DNA of 64,000 bases from Stenotrophomonas maltophilia (GTDB taxonomy: Bacteria > Pseudomonadota > Gammaproteobacteria > Xanthomonadales > Xanthomonadaceae), in the NCBI RefSeq assembly GCF_001676385.1, contig NZ_LYVJ01000006.1, forward strand, positions 124,001-188,000, in the 5' to 3' direction. A model generated the notes under the pieces. The model did not search any database and had not been told where the DNA came from. It worked only from the letters and a program-made list of their open reading frames with translations. Within the stretch, counting starts at the first letter, position 1. Every line of letters starts with the position of its first letter. The position numbers and the translations under genes are program-made. Shown piece after piece: positions 51,708 to 60,513 of the stretch.

Positions 51708-52439
51708 ATGCAGCGCCCGGTGACGGGCCGCGCTCGCCACTATCGCGCCGGCACCCACATCGCGCCGCATCGGCATCGGCGTCATCAGCTGGTCTATGCC
51801 CTGTCCGGCTCGATGGTGGTGCGCTCGGAAGCTGGCCGGTGGGTGGTGCCATCCACCCGTGCGATCTGGGTGCCTGCCGGCATGGCGCATGCGGTGGACT
51901 GCATCGCCGAGGTGCACATGCGCAGCCTGTACGTGGAGCCGGACTTCGCACCGCACCTGCCTGCCGAGGCGTTCGCGGTGCAGGTGGCACCACTGCTGCG
52001 TGAACTGCTGCAGGCGGCCAGCCTGATCGAGGGCACGCACGAGGACGACAGCCGCGATGGCCGCGTGGTGCGCCTGCTGCTGGACGAACTGCACCGCATG
52101 GACGTGCTGCCGCTGCATCTGCCCTCGCCCACCGACCCACGCCTGCAGCGGATCTGCCACCACATCCAGAAACACCCCGGCGACGACGCCACGCTGCAGG
52201 ACTGGGCGCAGGCGCTGCAGGTGGACGTGAAAACCATCCAGCGCCATTTTGCCAGCGAGCTGGGCATGACCTTCGGCCAGTGGCGGCAGCAGGCGCGGCT
52301 GCTGGCGGCGATGGAGCGGCTGGCGATCGGCGACAAAGTCATCGATGTTGCGCTGGCGATGGGTTACGACAGCCCCAGCGCGTTCACCAGCATGTTCAAG
52401 CGACAACTGGGGCAGACGCCTGCGGCGTTTTTCCGTTGA
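51708..52439 (+). CDS. AraC-family regulator with N-terminal cupin
   Basis: 243 residues. The N-terminal cupin (HYRAGTHIAPHRHRRHQLVYALSGSMVVRSEAGRWVVPSTRAIWVPAGMAHAVDC, about residues 8-65) has a His-rich metal-site pattern. The C-terminal 100 residues hold two helix-turn-helix motifs: TLQDWAQALQVDVKTIQRHFASELGMTFGQWRQQARLLAAM and IDVALAMGYDSPSAFTSMFKRQLGQTPAAF, the AraC signature. It is divergent from the Fsr-type MFS gene, the usual arrangement for a local activator. Starting at 51642 would add 22 residues with no family match. Confidence 0.88.
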   Translation: MQRPVTGRARHYRAGTHIAPHRHRRHQLVYALSGSMVVRSEAGRWVVPSTRAIWVPAGMAHAVDCIAEVHMRSLYVEPDFAPHLPAEAFAVQVAPLLRELLQAASLIEGTHEDDSRDGRVVRLLLDELHRMDVLPLHLPSPTDPRLQRICHHIQKHPGDDATLQDWAQALQVDVKTIQRHFASELGMTFGQWRQQARLLAAMERLAIGDKVIDVALAMGYDSPSAFTSMFKRQLGQTPAAFFR

Positions 52440-52537
52440 TTCGTTGAACGGCATCCACGCACGGCGCGGGGTCCACCCGCGCGGCATCACGGGTAACGCC
52501 GGGCAACGTCCGGCGGATTCGATGGAACACCCACAAA

Positions 52538-52572
52538 CGAAAACGCCGGGCAATGCCCGGCGCTGTCGTTGA
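52538..52572 (-). terminator. Rho-independent terminator after dnaJ
   Basis: On the minus strand GCGCCGGGC-ATT-GCCCGGCGTTTTCGTTTG. It is about 20 bp after the dnaJ stop codon and may also serve the converging AraC gene. Confidence 0.8.
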
Positions 52573-52590
52573 GCGGCTTCCGCTGCGGGA

Positions 52591-53715
52591 TCAGGACGTC
52601 ATCCGGTCCCAGAAGCCCTTCACGCCATCCATGAAGGTGGCCGACTTCGGCGAATGCTTGCGCGCTTCCTCGCCGACGAAGGTTGCCTCGAACTGCTCAA
52701 GCAATTTGCGCTGTTCGGTAGTGAGGTTGACCGGGGTCTCCACCACCACGCGGCAGTACAGGTCGCCTTCGCTGCGGCTGCGCACCGAACGCACGCCCTT
52801 GCCGCGCAGGCGGAACAGCTTGCCGGTCTGGGTCTCGGCCGGAATACGGATCTCCGCTTCACCACCCAGGGTGGCAACGCGCACGGTGTCGCCCAGTGCC
52901 GCCTGCGAGATGCGGATCGGCACTTCGCAGTGCAGGTCGTCGCCATCACGCTGGAAGATCGCATGCTCGCGCACGCGCACTTCCACGTACAGGTCGCCCG
53001 GCGGCGTACCGACCGGACCGGCCTCGCCTTCACCCGCCAGGCGGATGCGGTCGCCGGTATCGACGCCTGCCGGCACCTTCACTGACAGCACCTTGTCTTC
53101 CTCGACGCGGCCGTTGCCGTGACAGGTCTTGCAGGGCTTGGCAATGATCTGGCCACGGCCGCCGCAGTTGTGGCAGGCCTGCTGCATGGCGAAGATGCCA
53201 CGCTGGATGCGCACCTGGCCGCGGCCATGGCACACGTTGCAGGTTTCGACCTTGCCGTCCTCGGAGCCGCTGCCGTCACAATCGCCGCATTCGGCCAGGG
53301 TCGGAATCTCGATCCGGCGTTCGACGCCGCGCACGGCTTCTTCCAGGTCCAGCTCCATCACATAGCCGATGTCGGCACCGCGACGGGCCTGGCGCGGACC
53401 ACCGCCGCCACCGCCAAAGATGTTGCCGAAGATATCGCCGAAGATATCGTTCATGTCCGGGCCACCCGGACCGCCGCCGCCCATGCCGTGCTCGAACGCG
53501 GCGTGGCCGTGGCTGTCGTACATGCGGCGCTTGTTGCCGTCGGACAGCACCTCGTAGGCTTCCTTGCACTCCTTGAAGGAGGCTTCGGCCGCCGCATCGC
53601 CCGGGTTGCGGTCCGGGTGGAACTTCATCGCACAACGACGGTAGGCCTTCTTCAGCTCGTCGTCGGTAGCGGTGCGGGCAACGCCCAGCACTTCGTAGTA
53701 ATCGCGCTTGCTCAT
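52591..53715 (-). CDS. dnaJ: Co-chaperone DnaJ
   Basis: 374 residues, full type I DnaJ. The J domain [40 protein letters not shown] has the HPD motif at residues 33-35. A Gly-rich region with GGGGPGG and [12 protein letters not shown] follows (about 77-110). Four zinc-binding CxxCxGxG repeats run from [26 protein letters not shown] to [10 protein letters not shown] (about 138-200), then the substrate-binding beta domains. It stimulates DnaK ATPase and hands over unfolded clients. It is the last gene of the cluster, 154 bp after dnaK; that gap contains two hairpins (53758-53781 and 53834-53856) that could reduce read-through. Confidence 0.96.
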   Translation of the reverse strand: MSKRDYYEVLGVARTATDDELKKAYRRCAMKFHPDRNPGDAAAEASFKECKEAYEVLSDGNKRRMYDSHGHAAFEHGMGGGGPGGPDMNDIFGDIFGNIFGGGGGGPRQARRGADIGYVMELDLEEAVRGVERRIEIPTLAECGDCDGSGSEDGKVETCNVCHGRGQVRIQRGIFAMQQACHNCGGRGQIIAKPCKTCHGNGRVEEDKVLSVKVPAGVDTGDRIRLAGEGEAGPVGTPPGDLYVEVRVREHAIFQRDGDDLHCEVPIRISQAALGDTVRVATLGGEAEIRIPAETQTGKLFRLRGKGVRSVRSRSEGDLYCRVVVETPVNLTTEQRKLLEQFEATFVGEEARKHSPKSATFMDGVKGFWDRMTS

Positions 53716-53869
53716 ATCGTGGATCGCATTCCGGAAAGTCGGGATTCGTCAAAGCGGAAGAGCGGAACCAGGTCCGCTCTTGCGTCGGGCGCCCCGACAC
53801 GCCGGTGGGCGGTCAGGACCCTGATGCGACAACGGGACGCCGGTGGCCAGCGTCCCGCGTCGGTCCGGA

Positions 53870-55792
53870 TCAGGACTTCTTGTCGTCCTTGACTTCGGTG
53901 AACTCGGCGTCCACCACGTCGTCGTTGCCCTTGCCGGCGTTGCCGGCGTCGGCTCCCGGAGCACCGCCCTGGTCGGCCGAAGCGGCGGCGAACAGCGACT
54001 GGCCGGCTTCTTCCAGCGCCTTCGACTTGGCTTCGATCTGCGCCTTGTCGTCACCCTTCATCGCAGTCTCCAGGTCGGCCAGGGCCGCCTCGACCTTGCC
54101 GATGACATCGCCGCCGACCTTGCTGCCGTGCTCGGTGATGGCGCTGCGGGTGCCGTGGATCAGGGCGTCGGCCTGGTTGCGGGCCTGTACCAGCTCCTGG
54201 AACTTCTTGTCTTCCTCGCGGTTGGCTTCCGCGTCGGCGACCATGCGCGCGATCTCTTCCTCGGACAGGCCCGAACCGGCCTTGATCTCGACCTTCTGCT
54301 CCTTGTTGGTCTTCTTGTCCTTGGCCGACACGTGCAGGATGCCGTTGGCGTCGATGTCGAAGGACACTTCCACCTGCGGCAGGCCACGCGGGGCCGGCTC
54401 GATACCGGACAGGTCGAACTTGGCCAGCGACTTGTTGAAGCGGGCCTGTTCGCGCTCACCCTGCAGCACGTGCACGGTCACCGCCGACTGGTTGTCCTCG
54501 GCGGTGGAGAACACCTGCGAGGCCTTGGTCGGGATGGTGGTGTTCTTCTCGATGATCTTGGTGAACACACCGCCCATGGTCTCGATGCCCAGCGACAGCG
54601 GGGTCACGTCCAGCAGCAGCACGTCCTTGACGTCGCCGCCGAGCACGCCGCCCTGGATCGCCGCACCCAGTGCCACGGCTTCGTCCGGATTGACGTCCTT
54701 GCGCGGTTCCTTGCCGAAGAACTCGGTCACCGCCTGCTGCACCTTCGGCATGCGGGTCTGGCCGCCGACCAGGATCACTTCGCTGATGTCGCTCGAACGC
54801 AGGCCGGCATCGTTCAGGGCGACGCGGCACGGCTCGATCGACTTCCTGATCAGGTCGTCCACCAGCGCTTCCAGCTTGGCGCGGGTCAGCTTGATGTTCA
54901 GGTGCTTCGGACCCGACGCGTCAGCGGTGACGTACGGCAGGTTCACTTCGGTCTGCTGGGCGCTGGACAGCTCGATCTTGGCGCGCTCGGCAGCATCCTT
55001 CAGGCGCTGCAGGGCCAGCGGATCCTTGCGCAGGTCGATGCCCTGGTCCTTGTTGAACTCTTCAACCAGGTACTCGATGACACGGTTGTCGAAGTCTTCG
55101 CCGCCCAGGAAGGTGTCGCCGTTGGTGGCCAGCACTTCGAACTGCTTCTCGCCGTCGACGTTGGCGATCTCGATCACCGAGACGTCGAAGGTGCCGCCGC
55201 CCAGGTCGTACACCACGATCTTGCGATCCTTGTTGTCGCCCTTGTCCAGGCCATAGGCCAGCGCGGCTGCGGTCGGCTCGTTGATGATGCGCTTGACGTC
55301 CAGGCCGGCGATGCGGCCGGCGTCCTTGGTCGCCTGGCGCTGGCTGTCGTTGAAGTAGGCCGGCACGGTGATGACCGCTTCGGTGACCTTCTCACCGAGG
55401 AAGTCCTCGGCGGTCTTCTTCATCTTTTCCAGCACCTTGGCCGAGATTTCCTGCGGCGCCATCTTCTTGCCGTCGCTGGTGGCCACCCAGGCGTCGCCAT
55501 TGTCATGGGCCAGGATGCTGTACGGGACGTGGGCGATGTCCTTCTGCACCTCGCCATCGGTGAACTTGCGGCCGATCAGGCGCTTCACCGCGTAGAAGGT
55601 GTTCTTCGGGTTGGTCACGGCCTGGCGCTTGGCCGAGGCACCGACCAGGACTTCGCCGTCCTTGGTGTAGGCGACGATCGACGGGGTGGTGCGATCGCCT
55701 TCCGAATTCTCGATGACGCGGGCCTTGCCGCCGTCCATGATCGCCACGCACGAGTTGGTGGTGCCGAGGTCGATACCAATGATCTTGCCCAT
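53870..55792 (-). CDS. dnaK: Chaperone DnaK (Hsp70)
   Basis: 640 residues. The ATPase domain has [21 protein letters not shown] (phosphate 1), [18 protein letters not shown] (about residues 190-207, phosphate 2) and [14 protein letters not shown] (about 336-349). The substrate domain follows the conserved linker [19 protein letters not shown] (about 386-404). An Ala/Gly-rich C-terminal tail ends [18 protein letters not shown]. It refolds proteins with DnaJ and GrpE. A good sigma32-like promoter lies 64 bp upstream, so dnaK can be transcribed independently of hrcA-grpE. Confidence 0.97.
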   Translation of the reverse strand: MGKIIGIDLGTTNSCVAIMDGGKARVIENSEGDRTTPSIVAYTKDGEVLVGASAKRQAVTNPKNTFYAVKRLIGRKFTDGEVQKDIAHVPYSILAHDNGDAWVATSDGKKMAPQEISAKVLEKMKKTAEDFLGEKVTEAVITVPAYFNDSQRQATKDAGRIAGLDVKRIINEPTAAALAYGLDKGDNKDRKIVVYDLGGGTFDVSVIEIANVDGEKQFEVLATNGDTFLGGEDFDNRVIEYLVEEFNKDQGIDLRKDPLALQRLKDAAERAKIELSSAQQTEVNLPYVTADASGPKHLNIKLTRAKLEALVDDLIRKSIEPCRVALNDAGLRSSDISEVILVGGQTRMPKVQQAVTEFFGKEPRKDVNPDEAVALGAAIQGGVLGGDVKDVLLLDVTPLSLGIETMGGVFTKIIEKNTTIPTKASQVFSTAEDNQSAVTVHVLQGEREQARFNKSLAKFDLSGIEPAPRGLPQVEVSFDIDANGILHVSAKDKKTNKEQKVEIKAGSGLSEEEIARMVADAEANREEDKKFQELVQARNQADALIHGTRSAITEHGSKVGGDVIGKVEAALADLETAMKGDDKAQIEAKSKALEEAGQSLFAAASADQGGAPGADAGNAGKGNDDVVDAEFTEVKDDKKS

Positions 55793-55855
55793 GGGGGAGA
55801 CTCCTGAGGATGCTAGTTGGGGTCAGTCCGGCCATTCGGCCGGTGGATGAATACG

Positions 55856-55884
55856 ATGTGGGGGAGGCTCGTGGAACATTCAAG
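55856..55884 (-). promoter_or_regulatory. Sigma32-like promoter for dnaK
   Basis: On the minus strand CTTGAAT (55884-55878), 14 bp, then CCCCACAT (55863-55856). The heat-shock consensus is CTTGAAA and CCCCATNT. It lies 64 bp upstream of the dnaK start. Confidence 0.65.
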
Positions 55885-55972
55885 CCATCCTCCGAACGCT
55901 GTGTTTCCGGTCCTCCGGCACGTTCAGCGTCGGGTCGGGTGGCGGATCCTGCCCGCCTCCCGCGCCTCGGGA

Positions 55973-56488
55973 TCAGTCCGCGGCCACCACCACCAGCGCC
56001 GGCCGCAGCAGGCGCTCGTTGAGCAGGTAGCCCTTCTGGAACACGGTCACCACGCTGCCAGGGGCGGCGCCCGGGGTCGGGGCCTGGCTGATGGCCTGGT
56101 GGTGTTCCGGATTGAACGGCTGGCCGATCGGATCCAGCAGGACCAGGCCGTTGTCGGCAGCAACCTTCAGCAGCTGCTTGTAGGTCAGCTCCAGGCCCTC
56201 GCGCAGCGGGTGCGGGTCGTCGCCAGCAGCCTTCAGGCCGGCATCCAGGCTGTCGAACACCGGCAGCAGTTCGCCCAGCAGCTTCTCGTTGGCGAACTTG
56301 CGCGCCTGCTCGATGTCACGGGCGACCCGCTTGCGCTGGTTCTCCAGGTCGGCGCGCTCACGCAGCGCATCGGCCTTCACCTGCTCGACCTCGGCGCGCA
56401 GGCGCTCCACTTCGTCGTTGACGCCGTCGACGGCGGCCGCGTCGGCGGCACTCTGCTGGGTTTCGATATCTGGATGCTCGTGGTTCAT
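55973..56488 (-). CDS. grpE: Nucleotide exchange factor GrpE
   Basis: 171 residues. A long N-terminal coiled coil ([59 protein letters not shown], about residues 27-85) leads to the C-terminal beta domain with [12 protein letters not shown] and [26 protein letters not shown]. It releases ADP from DnaK. The ATG at 56488 ([14 protein letters not shown]) is favoured over 56509. A sigma32-like promoter overlaps the end of hrcA just upstream. Confidence 0.94.
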   Translation of the reverse strand: MNHEHPDIETQQSAADAAAVDGVNDEVERLRAEVEQVKADALRERADLENQRKRVARDIEQARKFANEKLLGELLPVFDSLDAGLKAAGDDPHPLREGLELTYKQLLKVAADNGLVLLDPIGQPFNPEHHQAISQAPTPGAAPGSVVTVFQKGYLLNERLLRPALVVVAAD

Positions 56489-56529
56489 GTCTGGGTCCCT
56501 GGCGGTCACTCCCCGCCTCCACCCACCCT

Positions 56530-56556
56530 AGTGTGGGCGGGATGCTGCGTTTCAAG
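56530..56556 (-). promoter_or_regulatory. Sigma32-like promoter for grpE, overlapping the hrcA stop
   Basis: On the minus strand a perfect CTTGAAA (56556-56550) includes the hrcA stop region, then 12 bp, then CCCACACT (56537-56530). The -35 is perfect; the -10 is only partial. It lies 42 bp upstream of the grpE start. Confidence 0.5.
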
Positions 56557-57616
56557 CGTCGGATGACCCCGGGGCGCGTCCGGCCGGCGCAAACGCCGCG
56601 CCGAGCACGTCGGCCGTCGCCTGGACCAGGGGGATCATGCGGTCGTAGGCCATCCGCTTGGGGCCGATTACGCCCAGCACCCCCAGCACCTGGCCGTTGG
56701 CGGTGTACGGGGCGGTGACCAGCGAGACCCCCTGCAACGGCATCATCCCGGTCTCCTCGCCGATGAAGATGCGCACGCCCGGGGCCTGGATGGTCCGCTC
56801 GAGCAGCTGCAGGATCTCGCGCTTGCTGGAGAACAGCTCGAAAAGTTCGCGCAGGCGCTCCAGGTCGGACAGGTCCTGCACTCCCATCAGCCGGGTCTGC
56901 CCGGCCACCAGCATGTCGTCGGCCGGGGGCTGCAGGGCCTGCTCGGCCAGCTCGATGCTGCGCGCCAGCAGCTGCTCCAGCTCGGAACGGGCGTCGCGCA
57001 GCTCCAGCAGCAGGCGGGTGCGGATCTCGGCCAGCGGCAGGCCGGCAAAATGCGTGTTGAGGTAGTTGGCCACCTGCTCCAGCTGGCCGGGCGCGAAGTC
57101 CTGGCGGGTCTCGATGACCCGGTTCTGTACCTCGTTGTCGGCGAAGACCAGGATCGCCAGCACGCGCCGCCCATCCAGCGCCACGAAATCGATCTGGCGG
57201 AAGGCGAACTGCTCGCGGCGCGGCGCGCTCACCACGCCGACGAAATGGCTCATCGCCGACAGCAGTTCCGAGGCGCTGCCGAGCAGGGCCTGGGTGCTGC
57301 CGCCACCGGCCAGCTCCTGGCGCAGCCGGGCCAGCTCGCCCTCGCCCGGTGGCTGCATCTGCAGCAGGCTGTCGACGAACACCCGGTAACCATGCGCAGT
57401 CGGCACGCGGCCGGCGGAGGTATGCGGCGAGGCCAGCAACCCCAGGTCTTCCAGGTCGCCCAGGATATTGCGGATGGTGGCCGGGCTGACCTCCAGGCCA
57501 GCCACGCGCGCCAGCGTCTGCGAGCCGACCGGCTCGCCGTCCTGGATGTAGCGCGCGATCAGCGTGCGCAGCAGATGACGCGCACGCGGGGCAAGCTGGT
57601 CGGGAGAACCGTGCAT
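56552..57616 (-). CDS. hrcA: Heat-inducible transcription repressor HrcA
   Basis: 354 residues. The N-terminal winged helix is LAPRARHLLRTLIARYIQDGEPVGSQTLARVAGLEVSPATIRNILGDLEDLGLLASPHTSAGRVPTAHGYRVFVDSLL (about residues 7-84), followed by the HrcA regulatory domain ending GVLGVIGPKRMAYDRMIPLVQATADVLG. HrcA represses class I heat-shock genes through CIRCE, and needs GroEL to be active. No CIRCE inverted repeat is visible around this cluster, so its target here is probably groESL, outside the window. The ATG at 57616 (MHGSPDQL) is chosen over 57676. Confidence 0.94.
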   Translation of the reverse strand: MHGSPDQLAPRARHLLRTLIARYIQDGEPVGSQTLARVAGLEVSPATIRNILGDLEDLGLLASPHTSAGRVPTAHGYRVFVDSLLQMQPPGEGELARLRQELAGGGSTQALLGSASELLSAMSHFVGVVSAPRREQFAFRQIDFVALDGRRVLAILVFADNEVQNRVIETRQDFAPGQLEQVANYLNTHFAGLPLAEIRTRLLLELRDARSELEQLLARSIELAEQALQPPADDMLVAGQTRLMGVQDLSDLERLRELFELFSSKREILQLLERTIQAPGVRIFIGEETGMMPLQGVSLVTAPYTANGQVLGVLGVIGPKRMAYDRMIPLVQATADVLGAAFAPAGRAPGSSDA

Positions 57617-57645
57617 GGGATCCACCTGTGAGACACGGACACTAG

Positions 57646-57672
57646 ATAATGGCGGCGCACCACCTTGGCAAG
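57646..57672 (-). promoter_or_regulatory. Sigma32-like promoter for hrcA
   Basis: On the minus strand CTTGCCA (57672-57666), 13 bp, then CCATTAT (57652-57646), 30 bp upstream of the hrcA start. It matches the heat-shock promoter pattern moderately. Confidence 0.45.
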
Positions 57673-57731
57673 TCATTGGACCTCCCTCGCCCGCGTGCTA
57701 GCGTTGCGCGGCTGCTGATACCCCTTTACCC

Positions 57732-59393
57732 ATGCTCAGACATCTTTCGATCAAGGATTTCGCCGTCGTCCGCGCCACCGAACTGGAGTTCGGGCCAGGC
57801 ATGACCGTGGTTTCAGGCGAGACCGGCGCCGGCAAGTCGCTGATGGTCGACGCGCTGGGCTTCCTGTCCGGCCTGCGCGCGGACAGTGGCGTGGTCCGCC
57901 ACGGCGCGGCGCGGGCCGAACTGTCGGCCGAGTTCGCGCTGGGCCAGCTGCAGGCCGCGCGTCAGTGGCTGGCCGACAACGAACTGGACGATGAGGACCA
58001 GTGCCAGCTGCGCCGGGTGATCCGCGCCGATGGCGGTTCGCGGGCCTGGATCAATGGCCGCCCGGTCACCCTGGCGCAGCTGGCCGAGCTGGCCGCGCTG
58101 CTGGTGGAGATCCACGGCCAGCACGAACAGCAGGCGCTGCTGGCGCGCCCGTCGCAGCTGGCCCTGCTCGATGCCTACGCCGGCAACGAACACGAGCGCC
58201 ACCAGGTGCGCCGCGCCGCCGCAGCCTGGCAGGCGCTGGTCGATGAATCGCTGGCGCTGTCGCAACAGGGTGACGTCAGCGACCGGATCGGCTTCCTCGA
58301 GCACCAGCTGCGCGAGCTCGACCGTGAAGACCTGGAACCTGAATCGATCGCCGCCCTCGGGGCCAGCCATCGCCGCCAGGCCCATGCCAGCGCCCTGCTC
58401 AGCGCCTGCCAGGCCGCCAGCAACCAGCTCAACGGCGATGACGGCAGTTCCGCGCTGGACCTGCTGCAGCAGGTGCGCCATGAGCTGTCGCGCCTGGTCG
58501 AACATGATCCACGCCTGGGCGAAGTGGATGCCCTGATCGAGAACGCCTCGATCCAGCTGCACGAGGCCTTGTCGCTGCTGGACCGGGTGCACGATGACCT
58601 CGACGCAGATCCGGAACAGTTCGAGGAGAACGAGCGCCGCCTCGGCCGCCTGCATGATCTGGCCCGTAAGCACCGCGTGCCGATGGACGAGCTGGGCGCG
58701 CAGCGCGAGCGCATGCACGCCGAAGTGGAACAACTGCGCGGCGCCGATGAGCGCCTGCAGCGCCTGGCCGGGGAAATCGACAAGGCCGCTGCTGCCTGGC
58801 GCGCCCAGGCCGAGGCGCTGACCGCCAGCCGTCGCAAGGCCGCTGCCGAGCTGTCGGCCACCACCACCAGCATCATCGCCGAGCTGGGCATGGGCGGCGG
58901 CCAGTTCCTGATCGAGTTGGAACCACAGGACACCGGCAAGCCCGACCCGCAGGGTGCCGAGCGCGTGGAATTCCTGGTTGCAGCCAATGCCGGCCAGCCG
59001 CCACGCGCCCTGCGCAAGGTCGCCTCCGGCGGCGAGCTGTCGCGCATCTCGCTGGCCATCGAGGTGGCCGCGCTGGACCTGGACGCGGTGCCGACCATGG
59101 TGTTCGACGAGGTCGACTCCGGCATCGGCGGCGCGGTCGCCGATATCGTGGGCCAGAAACTGCGCGCCCTCGGCGAGAAGCGCCAGGTGCTGTGCGTGAC
59201 CCACCTGCCGCAGGTCGCCTCCAAGGGCCACGCCCATTACCGGGTCAGCAAGGCCCCGGTGGAAGGCATGACCCAGAGCGCGGTGGAAAAGCTGGACAGC
59301 AAGGCCCGCGAGGAAGAACTGGCGCGCATGCTGGGCGGTGTGGAAGTAAGCAGGGAAGCGCGCGCCGCCGCGCGCAAGCTGCTGCAGGCGTGA
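57732..59393 (+). CDS. recN: DNA repair protein RecN
   Basis: 553 residues of the SMC-like family. The N-terminal Walker A is VVSGETGAGKSLMVDALGFLSG (about residues 27-48). A long coiled coil covers about residues 155-375 and includes the LEIHGQHEQQALL-type hinge region near residue 130. The C-terminal half supplies the ABC signature KVASGGELSRISLAIEVAA (about 430-448), Walker B PTMVFDEVDSGIGG and CVTHLPQVAS. It acts in double-strand break repair. It is divergent from hrcA across 115 bp; I did not find a convincing LexA box. Confidence 0.93.
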   Translation: MLRHLSIKDFAVVRATELEFGPGMTVVSGETGAGKSLMVDALGFLSGLRADSGVVRHGAARAELSAEFALGQLQAARQWLADNELDDEDQCQLRRVIRADGGSRAWINGRPVTLAQLAELAALLVEIHGQHEQQALLARPSQLALLDAYAGNEHERHQVRRAAAAWQALVDESLALSQQGDVSDRIGFLEHQLRELDREDLEPESIAALGASHRRQAHASALLSACQAASNQLNGDDGSSALDLLQQVRHELSRLVEHDPRLGEVDALIENASIQLHEALSLLDRVHDDLDADPEQFEENERRLGRLHDLARKHRVPMDELGAQRERMHAEVEQLRGADERLQRLAGEIDKAAAAWRAQAEALTASRRKAAAELSATTTSIIAELGMGGGQFLIELEPQDTGKPDPQGAERVEFLVAANAGQPPRALRKVASGGELSRISLAIEVAALDLDAVPTMVFDEVDSGIGGAVADIVGQKLRALGEKRQVLCVTHLPQVASKGHAHYRVSKAPVEGMTQSAVEKLDSKAREEELARMLGGVEVSREARAAARKLLQA

Positions 59394-59399
59394 GGCCGG

Positions 59400-59476
59400 C
59401 GGAGCCGAGCGTGGGCTGGGCTCTACAGGTGTTCCCGAACGAAACCGACGTATAGAGCCGAGCCCATGCTCGGCTT
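59400..59476. repeat. SMAG-type repeats in inverted halves
   Basis: GGAGCCGAGCGTGGGCTGGGCTCTAC followed, after about 30 bp, by TAGAGCCGAGCCCATGCTCGGC. The GTAG ends point inward to each other, unlike the complete copies. Confidence 0.7.
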
Positions 59477-59498
59477 CCGCGCACCAGCGCGGCACAGC

Positions 59499-60416
59499 TC
59501 ACTCCAGCGGCCGCGCCAGATCCACCTTCTCCACCAGGAAATCGAGGAACGCACGCACCCGCAGCGGCAGGTAGCCCCCCTGCCCCAGGAACAACGCGTG
59601 CACTTCTTCCAGGTCGCCGGGGTTGGCCTCTTCCAGCACTGGCAGCAGGCGCCCGGCGGCCATGTCAGCCTGCACCTGGAACGCCGCCAGCCTGGCCATG
59701 CCCAGCCCGCCCAGCACCAGCCTGCGCAGCGCATCTCCATTGCTGGCACGGGCGTTGCCACTGGGCGGCACCACCGATTCCCGGCCATCCTGCAGCAGCG
59801 GCCAGCCCTGCATCGCGCGCGCATGGCCGATGTCCAGCCGGTTGTGCGACTGCAGTTCCTCGACGGTGCGCGGCAGGCCATGCCGCTGCGCATAGGCCGG
59901 TGCAGCCACGATCACCATCCGCGTCGCACCCAGCCGCCGCGCCACCAGGCTGGAGCTTTTCAGCGGACCGGCGCGTACCGCCACATCGGTGCGCTGCTCG
60001 AGCAGGTCGATGACCTCGTCGTTGAGTGTCAGGTCCACGCCCACCTGCGGATGACGCTCAAGGAATTCCGGCAACAGCGGCAACAGGAAGTGCTGGCCGA
60101 ACGGTACGTTCGAGTTGACCCGAAGCCGCCCTCGCGGCTCGGCATGGGCGCTGGCACAGCGCTCGGCCTCGTCGAGGTCGGCCAGTATGCGCAGGCCGCG
60201 CTCGTAGAATGCGCAGCCTTCCGGGGTCAATTGCAATTGGCGGGTGGACCGCTGCAGCAGGCGCGTGCCCAATCGCTGCTCCAATCGCGCCACCAGCTTG
60301 CTGACCGCCGAGGGCGTCATGTCCAGCGTACGGGCGGCCGCGGAGAAACCGCCGGTCTCGATCACGCGTGCGAACACTTCCAGCTCACCGGAACGGTTGA
60401 TGTCGGGTCGTGCCAT
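59499..60416 (-). CDS. LysR-type transcription regulator
   Basis: 305 residues. The N-terminal winged helix is SGELEVFARVIETGGFSAAARTLDMTPSAVSKLVARLEQRLGTRLLQRSTRQLQLTPEGCAFYER (about residues 9-75), and the effector domain starts GRLRVNSNVPFGQHFLLPLLPEFLERHPQVGVDLTLND. The SAVSKLVARLE helix and GRLRVN junction place it in the CrgA/AaeR-like group. The effector is unknown. It is divergent from an SGNH hydrolase gene, with a pair of direct repeats in the 97-bp gap. Confidence 0.9.
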   Translation of the reverse strand: MARPDINRSGELEVFARVIETGGFSAAARTLDMTPSAVSKLVARLEQRLGTRLLQRSTRQLQLTPEGCAFYERGLRILADLDEAERCASAHAEPRGRLRVNSNVPFGQHFLLPLLPEFLERHPQVGVDLTLNDEVIDLLEQRTDVAVRAGPLKSSSLVARRLGATRMVIVAAPAYAQRHGLPRTVEELQSHNRLDIGHARAMQGWPLLQDGRESVVPPSGNARASNGDALRRLVLGGLGMARLAAFQVQADMAAGRLLPVLEEANPGDLEEVHALFLGQGGYLPLRVRAFLDFLVEKVDLARPLE

Positions 60417-60428
60417 GCCAATGAATCC

Positions 60429-60469
60429 AGTTCACAGATGATTGTCCACGCGCAGTCTAGTTCACAGAT
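60429..60469. promoter_or_regulatory. Candidate operator: two direct repeats
   Basis: AGTTCACAGAT occurs at 60429-60439 and again at 60459-60469, exactly 30 bp apart (about three helical turns), between the divergent LysR and SGNH genes. Spacing and position fit cooperative regulator binding on one face of DNA. Confidence 0.5.
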
Positions 60470-60513
60470 CGGCAGGGAATCACCATGGCCGTCCCTCCTG
60501 CCGGGATCGATCG

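Noticed and set aside
55793..57731. CIRCE element for HrcA
   Set aside because: No TTAGCACTC-N9-GAGTGCTAA or close variant is seen upstream of hrcA, grpE or dnaK.
57617..57731. LexA box upstream of recN
   Set aside because: No convincing CTGT-N8-ACAG or xanthomonad-type LexA palindrome was found in the hrcA-recN gap.
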